From: DMER01 sp003451645
GTDB lineage: Bacteria > Pseudomonadota > Alphaproteobacteria > Micropepsales > Micropepsaceae
Length of the DNA: 64,000 nucleotides
Assembly (NCBI GenBank): GCA_031976175.1
Contig: DALYLR010000002.1
Location: 62,001-126,000, forward strand
Direction of reading: 5' to 3'
The notes under the pieces were generated by a model. The model saw only the letters and a program-made list of their open reading frames with translations. It ran no database searches and was not told the DNA's origin. Numbering within the stretch: position 1 is the stretch's first letter; the number at the start of each line of letters is the position of its first letter. A program made the translations under genes and the position numbers. Of the stretch, positions 25,075 through 34,883 are shown one piece after another.

Positions 25075-25940
25075 CTGACAACCTGACCGAAGAACGCAAA
25101 GACCGCGCGTCAAAATGGTTTGAGGACTTGCGCAACCGGATTTGCGCCCGCTTTGAGCAGCTAGAGGACAACCTTAAGGGCGGCTTGGCTGACCGTCCGC
25201 CAGGGCGCTTCTCGCAGAAGGCTTGGCGCCGCCCGGGCGAGGATGGCGCGGATGCCGGCGGTGGCGTGATGTCGATCATGCGCGGCCGCGTCTTCGAAAA
25301 GGTAGGCGTCAATATCTCAACCGTCTACGGCACTTTCTCCAAAGAATTCGCGAGCCAAATTCCCGGCGCTGCCCAAGACCCGCGCTTCTGGGCCAGCGGC
25401 ATTTCTCTCGTGGCGCATATGCAAAACCCATGGGTTCCCGCAGTCCACATGAACACGCGTCACATTGTGACAACGAAAGGCTGGTTTGGCGGCGGAGCGG
25501 ACTTAACCCCCATGCGCGCTGATCCCGACGACACGGCCCGTTTCCATGCTGGCATGAAAGCTGCCTGCGACCGGCACGATCCGGCCTATTATCCAAGGTT
25601 TAAGGCGTGGTGCGACGACTACTTCTTTCTGGCTCACCGGCAGGAGCCGCGCGGCATTGGCGGCATCTTTTACGACTATCTGGACAGTGGGGATTGGGAG
25701 GCCGACTTCGCCTTTACGCGCGATGTGGGACTGGCCTTTCTGGAAACCTACCCGCCTATCGTTGAAACGCACATGAACCGGACCTGGTCGGCGGCAGACC
25801 GCGAGCATCAATTGGTCCGGCGCGGGCGCTATGTGGAGTTTAATCTGCTGTATGACCGGGGCACGCAGTTTGGTTTGCGGACCGGCGGCAATGTGGAGGC
25901 GATCCTCATGTCGCTGCCGCCCGAGGTCCATTGGCCCTAA
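25071..25940 (+). CDS. hemF: Oxygen-dependent coproporphyrinogen III oxidase HemF
   Basis: HemF decarboxylates coproporphyrinogen III to protoporphyrinogen IX using O2. The 289-residue protein shows GVMSIMRGRVFEKVGVNIS, MNTRHIVTTKGWFGGGADL, RGIGGIFYDYLDSGDWEAD and the terminal GRYVEFNLLYDRGTQFGL. The presence of the aerobic enzyme supports an aerobic lifestyle and fits the neighbouring bc1 operon, which needs haem. It overlaps trmL by four bases. Confidence 0.96.
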   Translation: MTDNLTEERKDRASKWFEDLRNRICARFEQLEDNLKGGLADRPPGRFSQKAWRRPGEDGADAGGGVMSIMRGRVFEKVGVNISTVYGTFSKEFASQIPGAAQDPRFWASGISLVAHMQNPWVPAVHMNTRHIVTTKGWFGGGADLTPMRADPDDTARFHAGMKAACDRHDPAYYPRFKAWCDDYFFLAHRQEPRGIGGIFYDYLDSGDWEADFAFTRDVGLAFLETYPPIVETHMNRTWSAADREHQLVRRGRYVEFNLLYDRGTQFGLRTGGNVEAILMSLPPEVHWP

Positions 25941-26020
25941 TTTCGCAAAGGGGCTCCACAAACCCGCGAAAAACCTGCTAGAACTCAAATGGATTGATCC
26001 TTGATGCGCGCAGGTGACCC

Positions 26021-26584
26021 ATGAAGGCCGTTCGGACTGCAACACTTCTCTGCCTGGCAATCGCGCTTGTGACGCCGGCGCTCGCAGCCTCGCCCGCGGC
26101 CAAACATAGCAAACCGCTAGATATCAGGGCGTTCTATGGCGAATGGCAGGGGGCTGCTGAGGCTCGCAGCGAAGCAGATGAGGATTTCTCCACCACCAAT
26201 CGCGATATTGCCGTCTCTATGAAACCAACCGATCTGGGTGGCTTTGTCCTTTCCTGGTCGACCTTGCAGAGACAAAAAGGCGATCCCCAGGCTCCGACCG
26301 AGGTGCTCAAATCCACCGCCGTCGAGTTCATTCCGACAGCAGAGGCCAACCGCTGGCAGGCTAAGACCAAGGCCAATGTCTACGAGGGTGGCATCCTCTA
26401 TTGGGCGCGGCTTGATGCAGACACATTGACCATCTCAACCTTTACGATTGGCAAGGATGGCAAGCCGGAGCTGCAAACTTACCGCCGCAAGGTCACGGCC
26501 AACAAGATGCGTCTGGAATTCTCCAACATTAAGGACGGCGAGGTCGTTCGCGTCGTCTCAGGCAATTTGACCAAGACGCAATAG
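26021..26584 (+). CDS. Secreted protein of unknown function
   Basis: The 187-residue protein has a clear Sec signal peptide ending at TPALAA (residue 23). The mature part is beta-rich, with DIRAFYGEWQGAAEARSEADE, GGFVLSWSTLQRQKGD, ANVYEGGILYWARLDADTL and FTIGKDGKPELQTYRRKV. The pattern of alternating strands suggests a lipocalin-like or similar small barrel, but I know no named family. It stands alone on the plus strand, 80 bases after hemF, and is convergent with the PP2C gene 11 bases further on. Confidence 0.8.
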   Translation: MKAVRTATLLCLAIALVTPALAASPAAKHSKPLDIRAFYGEWQGAAEARSEADEDFSTTNRDIAVSMKPTDLGGFVLSWSTLQRQKGDPQAPTEVLKSTAVEFIPTAEANRWQAKTKANVYEGGILYWARLDADTLTISTFTIGKDGKPELQTYRRKVTANKMRLEFSNIKDGEVVRVVSGNLTKTQ

Positions 26585-26595
26585 GCGGTCCGTCA

Positions 26596-27459
26596 TCAGG
26601 CGTCGACGCGGACCAGCATGGCAGTCGCGTCATCACTCTGCTTCATGCGCGGGTAGCGCTCGCCAAAAGGGTCATCGCTTTCGATCTCGCGCAGTTCATC
26701 GCCAAGCGCACGAAGCCCCTTGGCGACCGCAGCTGCGATGAGCGTTGCGTCGGTGTAGCGCTTGTAATCCTCGATCAGAGCGTAAAACCCATCCGTCATG
26801 AGCAAGACCATGATGCTGCCGCTCAAGCGGAGTTCGGCCTTGGACACATGCGCCGCGGAGCGCGCATCCGGCCCCATCAACCAATAGCCCTCGGGCGTAT
26901 TCACCCGCTCCCGCGCAGCACGCAGCTCGGGCAACACGGTGGAACGAATGGACTCGATCCCCAGCACCTGCCCCTTGGCGCGTGCGCGCATGGCTTGAGC
27001 GAGCCTTTGCTCGCTCTGGCGGTATTTGAGCGGTGCACCAAAGTGGTGCAGGTTTCCCTCAGCGTCGCGCGCGATCAGGCGGCTGTCGCCCAGAAAGGCA
27101 ACGTTGAGAATGCCCGCCGTTACGCCGCACATGGCCAGCGTCGCCCATGGGATCTCATACCGCGCAAAGTCCGCGCGCACGCGCTTCTCAGCAAACTCCG
27201 TCTCGATGTGCTTGGCTGCCCGATAGACGATGGTATCGAGATCGCCCGCAAACCCCGGCGCGTTTCGCGCAAGAGCCTCTGCCGCTGTCTGTGCTACCCA
27301 AGCGGCATCACTGGGACCAGGCATGAGCGGCGTGTCGCCAAGACCCGTTGCGCCATCGAGCACAAAGGCCACCTGCCCCGCCATGCCCATCGCGTCCTCA
27401 TTGGGCTTGTCCGCACGTCCAGGCAAGCTCAAACTGTCCAGCACAGTCAGTCGCGACAT
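26596..27459 (-). CDS. PP2C-type serine/threonine protein phosphatase
   Basis: The 287-residue protein has the metal-binding aspartate motifs of the PPM/PP2C family: NEDAMG near residue 20, VLDGATGLGD, FLGDSRLIARDAEG and LLMTDGFYALIEDY. The domain is complete and cytosolic. No partner kinase gene is adjacent, so the phosphoprotein target is unknown. ATG 27459 (MSRLTVLDS) is preferred; the frame is open 22 codons further upstream toward cca. Confidence 0.85.
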   Translation of the reverse strand: MSRLTVLDSLSLPGRADKPNEDAMGMAGQVAFVLDGATGLGDTPLMPGPSDAAWVAQTAAEALARNAPGFAGDLDTIVYRAAKHIETEFAEKRVRADFARYEIPWATLAMCGVTAGILNVAFLGDSRLIARDAEGNLHHFGAPLKYRQSEQRLAQAMRARAKGQVLGIESIRSTVLPELRAARERVNTPEGYWLMGPDARSAAHVSKAELRLSGSIMVLLMTDGFYALIEDYKRYTDATLIAAAVAKGLRALGDELREIESDDPFGERYPRMKQSDDATAMLVRVDA

Positions 27460-27533
27460 GGCCCCTCCGCTTCTGGGAATGTCAGTGGCAGCAAGAAACC
27501 CTGAGGCGGTCAAGCCTGTATTCACACGAACGC

Positions 27534-28778
27534 TCAGAATGTCGCCTGCACAATCGCCTTGAGCCGTTCAAAGATCGAGAATTCATCGTCCGTAAAATCT
27601 GTATCGATCCACCATTCCTCAACTTCGCTCAGGACGCGGCCCACCTCAGGGCCCGGCGGCACGCCGGCGCGCATCACATCGTTGCCCGTGAGTGGCAAAG
27701 TGGGACGCTGCCAGCTCCGGCCCAGGGCAAGCAGCGTTTCCCACTGCATTTGATTGGAGACTTTCGGGTCCTCCGCCCAGCGCAACCGGCACAACCCGCA
27801 GAAGCGCTCGACACCAATCCGGTAGAGCAAACGGCGCACCTCGCGCACGGACAGATAGGGCACGATCTTCAGATCATCTGCGCCAACCAGCCCGCAGAGT
27901 TCATCGCGATCCTTATTCGACAACCGCCAGCGATCTGCGAGCAGGCGAGCTTGGTCATCGCCACCATCCAGCAAAGCGGCCAGCCGCAACACGGGCTCAG
28001 GCGAGCGAAAGGTTTCGGCGTCGATTGCACAGAGCCGCTCAAGCCTGTTGACATTCAACCGCCCTGGCAGGACTTGCCCGACAACGCCGCTTGCCGCCAT
28101 TGCGCGCAGCGCAGGAACCGGGGCGTCGGCGCGCAACAGTTTAAGCATTTCCTTTTGGATACGTTCGCCCGAAATCCCGGCAAGCCCCTCTGCGTCAGCG
28201 CCGCAGGCCGTAAGCCCTTTTGCGTCCAACGCGCCCGTCCCATACCAGGCATGGATGCGGAAGAAGCGCAAAATGCGAAGGTAATCCTCCCGAATCCGCT
28301 GCGTTGGGTCGCCAATGAACCGGACCCGCCCCGCATCCAGATCCGATAAGCCCTCGCCACCTGGATCGTAGAGTTGGCCCACCGCATCGGCATAGAGCGC
28401 ATTGACGGTGAAGTCGCGCCGCGCTGCATCCTCCGCCCAGTCAGTGGTGAAGGCGACCACCGCGTGGCGGCCATCTGTCTCGACATCGCGCCGTAACGTG
28501 GTCACTTCAATTGGCGTACCATCCAAGACCGCTGTGACCGTACCGTGGTCAACGCCTGTCGGCACCGCCTTGATGCCCTGGGCCGTCAGCGCCGCCATCA
28601 CCTCTTGGGGAACCAGCGTTGTCGCAACATCGATATCATCGACCTCGCGACCCATCAGCGCATTGCGCACACAGCCGCCAACGAATCGCCCCTCGCCCCC
28701 TGCCACCGATAGGGCCTTGAGGACCGCTTGTGCGGCGGGTGATTGGAGCCATGCTTGCCCGGCGAAGGTGCGGGTCAT
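27534..28778 (-). CDS. cca: CCA tRNA nucleotidyltransferase
   Basis: The enzyme adds or repairs the 3' CCA of tRNAs. The 414-residue class II nucleotidyltransferase has GRFVGGCVRNALMGREVDD with the catalytic aspartates in DDIDVATTL, RRDFTVNALYAD and the template-region RVRFIGDPTQRIREDYLRI. The C-terminal helical part binds tRNA. It overlaps the CoA pyrophosphatase stop by four bases at 28775-28778, in the same operon as the DUF1285 gene. Confidence 0.95.
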   Translation of the reverse strand: MTRTFAGQAWLQSPAAQAVLKALSVAGGEGRFVGGCVRNALMGREVDDIDVATTLVPQEVMAALTAQGIKAVPTGVDHGTVTAVLDGTPIEVTTLRRDVETDGRHAVVAFTTDWAEDAARRDFTVNALYADAVGQLYDPGGEGLSDLDAGRVRFIGDPTQRIREDYLRILRFFRIHAWYGTGALDAKGLTACGADAEGLAGISGERIQKEMLKLLRADAPVPALRAMAASGVVGQVLPGRLNVNRLERLCAIDAETFRSPEPVLRLAALLDGGDDQARLLADRWRLSNKDRDELCGLVGADDLKIVPYLSVREVRRLLYRIGVERFCGLCRLRWAEDPKVSNQMQWETLLALGRSWQRPTLPLTGNDVMRAGVPPGPEVGRVLSEVEEWWIDTDFTDDEFSIFERLKAIVQATF

Positions 28779-29422
28779 TCCGATGCCTCTGTGAAGAGTC
28801 GGCGTTGCAGGGCCACCAGCATTCCTGCTGTCGCCCCCCAGATGTAATGCCTGCCGTAGGGAATGGCGAAATAGCTACGGCGGCGCCCTTGCCAAACCGC
28901 GTGATGGCGTTGGTGATTTTCTGGGTTCATTAAAAACGAAAACGGCACTTCGAAAGCCTCGGCTACTTCGCGCGCGTCAATGGTCAGATCAAACCCCTCG
29001 GCAACCAGCCCCACGACGGGCCGGATCGCAAAGCCTGTACCTGTCTCATAGGGATCAAGGTGTCCTGCAATCTCGACATACCGCCGCGCTAAACCAACCT
29101 CTTCTTCGGTCTCGCGCAACGCCGTGTCCGCGAAATCCAAATCACCTGGTTGGACCTTGCCGCCCGGAAAACTCACCTGTCCCGCATGCGAGGGTAGATC
29201 GGCCGAGCGCCGCGTCAGCAGGACCTGGATGCCGTGAGGGCGCGCCACTAGCGGGATTAACACGGCGGCGTCGCGCAAAGCTGGACGGTCCCCTTCGGTC
29301 TGCCTAAGACGTTCGGCCTGCCAATCAGGATTGAGGTCGTGATCGCCCATGACCGGCGGCTGCGAGGCGAGACGCTCTGGAAAGCGATGCTTCAGGACGC
29401 GGCGCAAGTCGTCAAGCGTCAT
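28775..29422 (-). CDS. CoA pyrophosphatase, Nudix family (NudL-like)
   Basis: The 215-residue Nudix hydrolase has the CoA-type box: SFPGGKVQPGD, then ALRETEEEVGL. The upstream LLTRRSADLPSHAGQVSF is the additional CoA/NudL motif. It should cleave CoA to phosphopantetheine and 3',5'-ADP. It overlaps both neighbours: 11 bases with the DUF1285 gene and 4 with cca. This three-gene order is seen in many alphaproteobacteria. Confidence 0.92.
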   Translation of the reverse strand: MTLDDLRRVLKHRFPERLASQPPVMGDHDLNPDWQAERLRQTEGDRPALRDAAVLIPLVARPHGIQVLLTRRSADLPSHAGQVSFPGGKVQPGDLDFADTALRETEEEVGLARRYVEIAGHLDPYETGTGFAIRPVVGLVAEGFDLTIDAREVAEAFEVPFSFLMNPENHQRHHAVWQGRRRSYFAIPYGRHYIWGATAGMLVALQRRLFTEASE

Positions 29423-30017
29423 CGCGCGGTGCCTCGCCCAGGGCGTGAAAGACCCCGCCGCTCCAGATGCCTAGCATGTCCTGATCACCAATCCGGGTCA
29501 CAATCGCCGCTTCCACAAGCTCGTAGAAGACTGGCCGGACTACTCGGGCTTCAAGCCCACGCCGGACATGAATATAGGGACGGGGCTCTCCGGTCTCGGG
29601 GTTATGGATGACCCGCAAGCAATGCCCTGCATCGCAGGTCACGGTGTCGCCAACATTGGTGAGAAAGGACCAGTCCGCTGCTTGCCCTTCCCCCTTACAC
29701 TGTGCCTGGACGGCCAAAAACGGTGCGTCCTCCACTGTGATCTCAGCCATCTCAACCGGGGTCACCAGACAATACCGCCCATCCGGTTCTTTGCGCAGGA
29801 TCGTGGAGAACAGGCGGACCAGTGCCGGCCGCGCAATCGGTGTTCCGATGTAGTACCAAGCACCATCCCTGGCGATCCGCAGGTCTATCTGGCCGCAATA
29901 TTCAGGGGTCCAGCGCTCAACCGGCGGCAAGCTGCGCCCTGCAGCGAGCTCTGCCTGCAGCTCCGCCATCCCACGCGGCAAGGCCTCGCCTTGCATCAGA
30001 CCCGAAAGAAATGTCAT
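29412..30017 (-). CDS. DUF1285 domain-containing protein
   Basis: The 201-residue soluble protein matches DUF1285: PPVERWTPEYCGQIDLRIARD, then WYYIGTPIARPALVRLFSTIL, a PYIHVRRGLEARVVRPVFYEL block and a final segment about GIWSGGVFHALG. The family has no assigned activity. ATG 30017 is used; in-frame starts exist to 30299 but lie over moxR. It begins the DUF1285-nudL-cca unit and is divergent from the MoxR operon, with about 94 bases between them. Confidence 0.85.
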   Translation of the reverse strand: MTFLSGLMQGEALPRGMAELQAELAAGRSLPPVERWTPEYCGQIDLRIARDGAWYYIGTPIARPALVRLFSTILRKEPDGRYCLVTPVEMAEITVEDAPFLAVQAQCKGEGQAADWSFLTNVGDTVTCDAGHCLRVIHNPETGEPRPYIHVRRGLEARVVRPVFYELVEAAIVTRIGDQDMLGIWSGGVFHALGEAPRDDA

Positions 30018-30111
30018 AGCCCTTGTTCTTTGCACCCGCTTCGAGGCACGGTCTGCCATTGCCAGCCAATGGCCCGTGCTCCGCACCCATGAAGAGACAA
30101 TAGACCGCGCA

Positions 30112-31113
30112 ATGGAAAAGCCTCCTGAAAAGACCGAAGCGACCGTCCGTGAATTCGAGAGCGCGGTGGCCAAGATTGCAACCGTCCGCGAAGCCATCGG
30201 CCGCGTCATCTTCGGGCAACGCGAGGTGGTTGAGCAATCCCTGATTACGCTGCTGGCTGGTGGCCATGGCCTGCTGATCGGCGTGCCCGGCTTGGCCAAG
30301 ACGCGCCTCGTGGACGCTTTGGGTCATATCATGGGCCTGGGCACGAAACGCATTCAATTCACACCCGACCTCATGCCCGCCGATATCATCGGCTCTGAGG
30401 TGCTCGAAGAATCGGAGACCGGGCGGCGCTCCTTTCGTTTTATCAAGGGCCCGGTATTCTGTCAGTTGCTGATGGCCGATGAAGTCAACCGCGCCAGCCC
30501 CCGCACCCAGTCGGCCTTATTGCAAGCCATGCAAGAACGCCAGGTGACCGTCGCTGGTGTGAAGTACGACTTGCCGCATCCTTTCCACGTCTTGGCGACG
30601 CAAAATCCACTGGAGCAAGAAGGCACCTACCCTTTGCCTGAGGCCCAGCTCGACCGCTTTTTGATCCAGATCGACATCGGCTACCCCGATTTGGAGGCGG
30701 AACGCCGTATCTTGTTGGCGACCACGGGCGTTACAGAAGAGGCCCCGCGCGAGGTCCTGCGCGCCCAAGAATTAATCTTTTTTCAGCGTTTGGTCCGCGC
30801 GATCCCAGTTGGCGAGCGCGTTCTGGAAGCAATATTGACGCTTGTCCGGTCCGCGCGGCCGGAAACGGCCACAAATCCGCAAATCCGGGACTATGTCGCA
30901 TGGGGTCCAGGTCCGCGCGCCAGCCAGGCTTTGTCCCTTGCTGTCAGGGCGCGTGCACTCATGGAGGGCCGGTTTGCGCCCTCTGTTGATGACGTCGTTT
31001 CATTGGCACAGCCCATTTTACGCCATAGAATGGCGCTCAAATTTGCCGCGCGCGAAAAGGATCTGACCATGGCAACAGTAATCGACCAACTATGCGCGCC
31101 GTTGCAGCACTGA
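30112..31113 (+). CDS. MoxR-family AAA+ ATPase
   Basis: The 333-residue protein has Walker A GVPGLAKTRL, Walker B LLMADEVNRASPRTQ, sensor 1 ATQNPLEQEGTYPLPEAQLDR and a C-terminal lid with RASQALSLAVRARALMEG. MoxR proteins act as chaperone-like ATPases for metal insertion or assembly, usually with VWA-domain partners. The next three plus-strand genes (DUF58, DUF4159/BatA-like, VWA-like) are such partners. ATG 30112 is chosen; a GTG at 30076 in frame is an alternative. Confidence 0.92.
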   Translation: MEKPPEKTEATVREFESAVAKIATVREAIGRVIFGQREVVEQSLITLLAGGHGLLIGVPGLAKTRLVDALGHIMGLGTKRIQFTPDLMPADIIGSEVLEESETGRRSFRFIKGPVFCQLLMADEVNRASPRTQSALLQAMQERQVTVAGVKYDLPHPFHVLATQNPLEQEGTYPLPEAQLDRFLIQIDIGYPDLEAERRILLATTGVTEEAPREVLRAQELIFFQRLVRAIPVGERVLEAILTLVRSARPETATNPQIRDYVAWGPGPRASQALSLAVRARALMEGRFAPSVDDVVSLAQPILRHRMALKFAAREKDLTMATVIDQLCAPLQH

Positions 31114-31152
31114 TCTAGCCACGGCGTTTTTGAGAAACCAGACCGGAGATAT

Positions 31153-32118
31153 ATGGCGCCCCCCAAGCCAATGGTCACAAATCCCCTGGCGGCTCTGCGC
31201 GCGGCGATCGCGCCTGTGCGCAAGGCCGTGAACATGCGCGGCGAGGCAGAAGACATTGCGGGACGCTTGCCTCCATTGATGATCGAGGCGGACCGGGTTG
31301 CTGCGACGGTAGCCCCCGGTATCCACGGCCGGAGGCGCATCGGCCAAGGCGAGAGTTTCTGGGAGTTCCGCCCTTTCCGCGATGAAGACCCTTCCCAAGC
31401 CATTGACTGGCGGCAATCCGCAAAGACGCAGAACCTCTTTGTGCGTGAGCGCGAATGGGAAGCCGCAGCAAGTGTGTGGCTCTGGCGCGATGCGAGCGCC
31501 TCCATGAACTATATGTCTGACTGGGGGACCTGCACAAAGTTTGAGCGCGCGACAGTTCTGTCCTTAGCACTCGCATCGCTACTCATCAGGGGCGGAGAGC
31601 GTGTAGCAATTCTGGGCGATGACGGCGCGCCTGCGCATGGCAAGACGGGCCTCGCGCGTCTTGCCCGCACCCTCATGCGGGCACCGAGTAATGGTGAGGC
31701 GTCACTGCCGCCCAAGCGGCGGCTCCCGCGTCACGCGCAAGTCGTGATGGTCGGAGATTGGTTGCGCGCCACGGACGAGGTTGAATCGGCTATTGCGCAT
31801 TTTGCCAGCTTAGGTGTGCGCGGCCATCTCATCCAGGTCCTCGACCCTGCTGAAGAAGACCTGCCCTTTGATGGACGTACAGAGTTCCGGGACGTCGAGG
31901 GCCCTGACCGTTTGATTGCAGGCCGGGCTGAACATTTACGCTCTGCCTACAAGGCGCGCTTGGCTGAGTTACAGCATGGCCTCGCGCAAATGAGCCGCAA
32001 GCGGCTGTGGACTTTTGCGGTGCACCGCACTGACCGTGCGCCCAATGCGGCAGTGCTGGCTCTCTATACGGCCATGACGGCCCATAAACCGATGGGCCGG
32101 GGCAGGGTCCGGCTATGA
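31153..32118 (+). CDS. DUF58 domain-containing protein
   Basis: The 321-residue protein has the DUF58 signature block FWEFRPFRDEDPSQAIDWRQ followed by AKTQNLFVREREWE. A VWA-like region comes next, with VWLWRDASASMNYM replacing a canonical MIDAS, and then VVMVGDWLRATDEVE. It is soluble, unlike some longer DUF58 proteins with N-terminal helices. GGAG precedes the start closely. Its stop overlaps the next start as ATGA, so it belongs to the MoxR operon. Confidence 0.88.
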   Translation: MAPPKPMVTNPLAALRAAIAPVRKAVNMRGEAEDIAGRLPPLMIEADRVAATVAPGIHGRRRIGQGESFWEFRPFRDEDPSQAIDWRQSAKTQNLFVREREWEAAASVWLWRDASASMNYMSDWGTCTKFERATVLSLALASLLIRGGERVAILGDDGAPAHGKTGLARLARTLMRAPSNGEASLPPKRRLPRHAQVVMVGDWLRATDEVESAIAHFASLGVRGHLIQVLDPAEEDLPFDGRTEFRDVEGPDRLIAGRAEHLRSAYKARLAELQHGLAQMSRKRLWTFAVHRTDRAPNAAVLALYTAMTAHKPMGRGRVRL

Positions 32119-34883
32119 GTGGTCTGGAATCGATTGGCTTTGGCGCACCGTGGGTGCTCGCAGCATTGGCAATCCTACCCGCGATCTGGTGGCTTCTCAA
32201 AGTCACACCACCCGCTCCCAAACAGGTTTTCTTCCCGGCAATTCGCCTGTTGTTGGGGTTGAACCCGACGGATCAGACACCGGCCAAGACACCGTTGTGG
32301 TTGCTCATTTTGCGCTTAGCGGCTGCTGCGGCCATTATCATTGCCTTGTCCGATCCCTTCGTTGCTCCGGATGATTTGGGCGCTGGCAAGGGCCCCGTTG
32401 TGATTGCCGTGGACAATGGCTGGGCCGCGGCGAACCGCTGGGACGAACGCGTCGACACCATGCGTCAGATCGCACAGCGCGCGGAGCGGACGAACCGCCC
32501 CCTCATCATCATCCCCACAGCCGAAAGTGATGTCGTTCCGGAATTGCGCGCGACAACGGGCGCAGACGCGCAAGGTGCAATCAAGGCCGTCTCGCCTCAG
32601 CCTTTTGACGTCAATCGGGCCAAGGCCCTGGAGGCGTTGCGCCGCTTCAAGCTCGCCCCTGGCGCGGATCTCATCTGGCTGAGCGATGGCCTCGACGATG
32701 GCAATGCTTTGGCCTTTGCCAAGGGGCTGTCCGCGTTGGGTCAGCTGACAGTGTACCGGCAACAACCAGGAGCAGGCAGCTTGGCCCTGACCGTGCCAGA
32801 GGCCCAGGCGGGCGCCTTGAAGTTTGGCGTGGTCCGCGCCGCAAAGTCTGACGACTTGAAAGGCCAGTTGCGCGCATTCAGTGCCGAAGGCCGGATGCTG
32901 GGTGAGGTTCCGTTTGCGATCCCGTCTGGCCAAACACGCGCGGCCGTGACCCTCGATCTGCCTGCGGATTTGCGCAACGCCATGGCGCGGGCCGAGATCG
33001 CCGACCATGTCTCCGCCGGCACGGTCGTGCTGTTGGATGAGCGTTGGCGCCGCAGGCCTGTTGGCCTCATCAGCGGCCAAAGCGTTGACACCGCACAACC
33101 GCTCTTGTCCGATCTCTACTACATTGATCGCGCGCTAGGTCCCTATGCAGACCTCAGACGCGGCAAAATCCAGGAACTCATTGCCGATGGCTTGTCGGTC
33201 TTGATTTTGACCGATGTCGGCCAAATCGTGGGCGAAGACATGAAGGCGGTTGCAGCCTGGGTCGCACAAGGCGGTATCCTGGTGCGCTTCTCTGGACCCA
33301 AGATGGCGGCGCAGGCCGACGACCAAATTCCAGGCCGTTTGCGTACTGGGGGCAGGCTGATGGGCGGAGCCATGTCCTGGGACAAACCGCAAAGCTTGGC
33401 TCCCTTTCCCGAGAACAGTCCCTTTTCGGGCCTACCTGTTCCGTCAGACATTACGATCCGCCGCCAGGTCCTGACGGATACAGTCGATGGCGCAATTATT
33501 GACAATTGGGCCCAACTGACCGACGGCACCCCCCTTGTCTCGGCGCAACGGCGCGGCAAAGGCCGGATCGTCCTCTTCCATGTCACCGCGAACACGGACT
33601 GGTCGAATTTGCCATTGGCTGGTGTCTTTGTGGACATGCTGCGTCAGACGGTTGCTCTGTCCGCCGGTGTTGCAGAGCGCCAAGAGCGCGGGCAAGGCGG
33701 AGCTGCTGCGCTGTTGTCGCCGATCCAGTCGTTAGATGGTTTTGGCCGCCTGGTACCACCACCAGGATCCGCTCTGCCCGTCCAGGCCGCGCAATTTGCC
33801 GACGTCAAGCCTGGCCCCAAGAACCCGCCGGGTATCTATGGCGAGGGGGGCGTCCGGCGCGCACTCAATCTGCATAAGCCAGAGACGGTCCTTCGCGAAC
33901 TGCCGGCCTTGCCCATCAATGTCACGCAGATCAATTTTGGCAGCCGTTCCGCTTGGGAATTGAAATTCGTACTGCTGGCAATGGCCATGGTTCTGGTCAT
34001 GATTGATGGTGTGGCCTCCCTCATATTGCGTGGCCTCATCGCCCTGCCGCGCGCGCAGGCGGCGCAAGCAGCAGGTCTCGTGTTTGCGGCTCTCCTGGCG
34101 ATGGGCTCAGACCAGGCGCAAGCGCAAAATTCGCAATCGCCCGATGCTTTCGCCATGAAGGCAGCTCTTGAGACGCGTTTGGCCTATGTCATTACGGGCG
34201 ATCCTGAGGTGGACGCCATGTCCAAGGCGGGTTTGCAAGGATTGTCGCGGATCTTGCGAAATCGCACTGCTGTTGAGCCTGCAGAGCCTATAGGTTTGAA
34301 TGTCGAAACCGACGAGATGGCGTTCTTTCCGCTCATTTACTGGCCCATCAGCAATGCGCAAGGCCAGCTCACCCCAACAGCTCTCAGCCGTGTCGATGCT
34401 TACATGAAAAATGGCGGGACCATTTTCTTCGACACGCGCGACCAGAACCAGGCTGCCGGGGCGCAAGGCGCAGGGCCCGGCACGGCCATCCTCCGGCGCC
34501 TCTTGGCTGGCCTGGATGTTCCCCCTTTGGAGAAGCTGGGTGGTGAGCATGTGCTCACCAAAACGTTCTACTTGTTGCAGGAATTCCCTGGCCGGTGGAC
34601 CGGCGGCCATGTGTGGGTTGAGGCACAAGCCAGCGATACCGGCGGCCGGCAACTCACCCAAAGCGATGGTGTTTCCCCTATCGTGATAGGCAGCAATGAC
34701 TGGGCTGCAGCCTGGGCGCGCGATGAGTTCGACCGGCCCTTGGCGGCTGTGACGCCAGGGGGTGACTTGCAGCGCGAGATTGCCATGCGCTTTGGTGTCA
34801 ATCTGGTCATGTATGCGCTTACCGGGAACTACAAGGCCGACCAAGTCCATGTTCCAGCCATTCTGGAGCGGCTTGGCCAATGA
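32115..34883 (+). CDS. Large membrane protein with BatA-like N-terminus and DUF4159 C-terminus
   Basis: The 922-residue protein begins with two hydrophobic helices (residues about 10-30 and 58-78), the N-terminal double-helix pattern of BatA-type proteins. A VWA-like region follows (VIAVDNGWAAANRWDERVD; LIWLSDGLDDGN). A third helix lies near residue 620 and a second hydrophobic patch near 650. The C-terminal 220 residues match DUF4159: ETRLAYVITGDPEVDAMSKA, FPLIYWPIS, GGTIFFDTRD. It is translationally coupled to both neighbours by ATGA overlaps. It probably forms the membrane platform on which the MoxR ATPase works; the cargo is unknown. Confidence 0.88.
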   Translation: MSGLESIGFGAPWVLAALAILPAIWWLLKVTPPAPKQVFFPAIRLLLGLNPTDQTPAKTPLWLLILRLAAAAAIIIALSDPFVAPDDLGAGKGPVVIAVDNGWAAANRWDERVDTMRQIAQRAERTNRPLIIIPTAESDVVPELRATTGADAQGAIKAVSPQPFDVNRAKALEALRRFKLAPGADLIWLSDGLDDGNALAFAKGLSALGQLTVYRQQPGAGSLALTVPEAQAGALKFGVVRAAKSDDLKGQLRAFSAEGRMLGEVPFAIPSGQTRAAVTLDLPADLRNAMARAEIADHVSAGTVVLLDERWRRRPVGLISGQSVDTAQPLLSDLYYIDRALGPYADLRRGKIQELIADGLSVLILTDVGQIVGEDMKAVAAWVAQGGILVRFSGPKMAAQADDQIPGRLRTGGRLMGGAMSWDKPQSLAPFPENSPFSGLPVPSDITIRRQVLTDTVDGAIIDNWAQLTDGTPLVSAQRRGKGRIVLFHVTANTDWSNLPLAGVFVDMLRQTVALSAGVAERQERGQGGAAALLSPIQSLDGFGRLVPPPGSALPVQAAQFADVKPGPKNPPGIYGEGGVRRALNLHKPETVLRELPALPINVTQINFGSRSAWELKFVLLAMAMVLVMIDGVASLILRGLIALPRAQAAQAAGLVFAALLAMGSDQAQAQNSQSPDAFAMKAALETRLAYVITGDPEVDAMSKAGLQGLSRILRNRTAVEPAEPIGLNVETDEMAFFPLIYWPISNAQGQLTPTALSRVDAYMKNGGTIFFDTRDQNQAAGAQGAGPGTAILRRLLAGLDVPPLEKLGGEHVLTKTFYLLQEFPGRWTGGHVWVEAQASDTGGRQLTQSDGVSPIVIGSNDWAAAWARDEFDRPLAAVTPGGDLQREIAMRFGVNLVMYALTGNYKADQVHVPAILERLGQ

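Noticed and set aside
27348..28349. 333-codon plus-strand frame over cca and the PP2C gene
   Set aside because: Antisense to CCA nucleotidyltransferase and the phosphatase, both with clear motifs.
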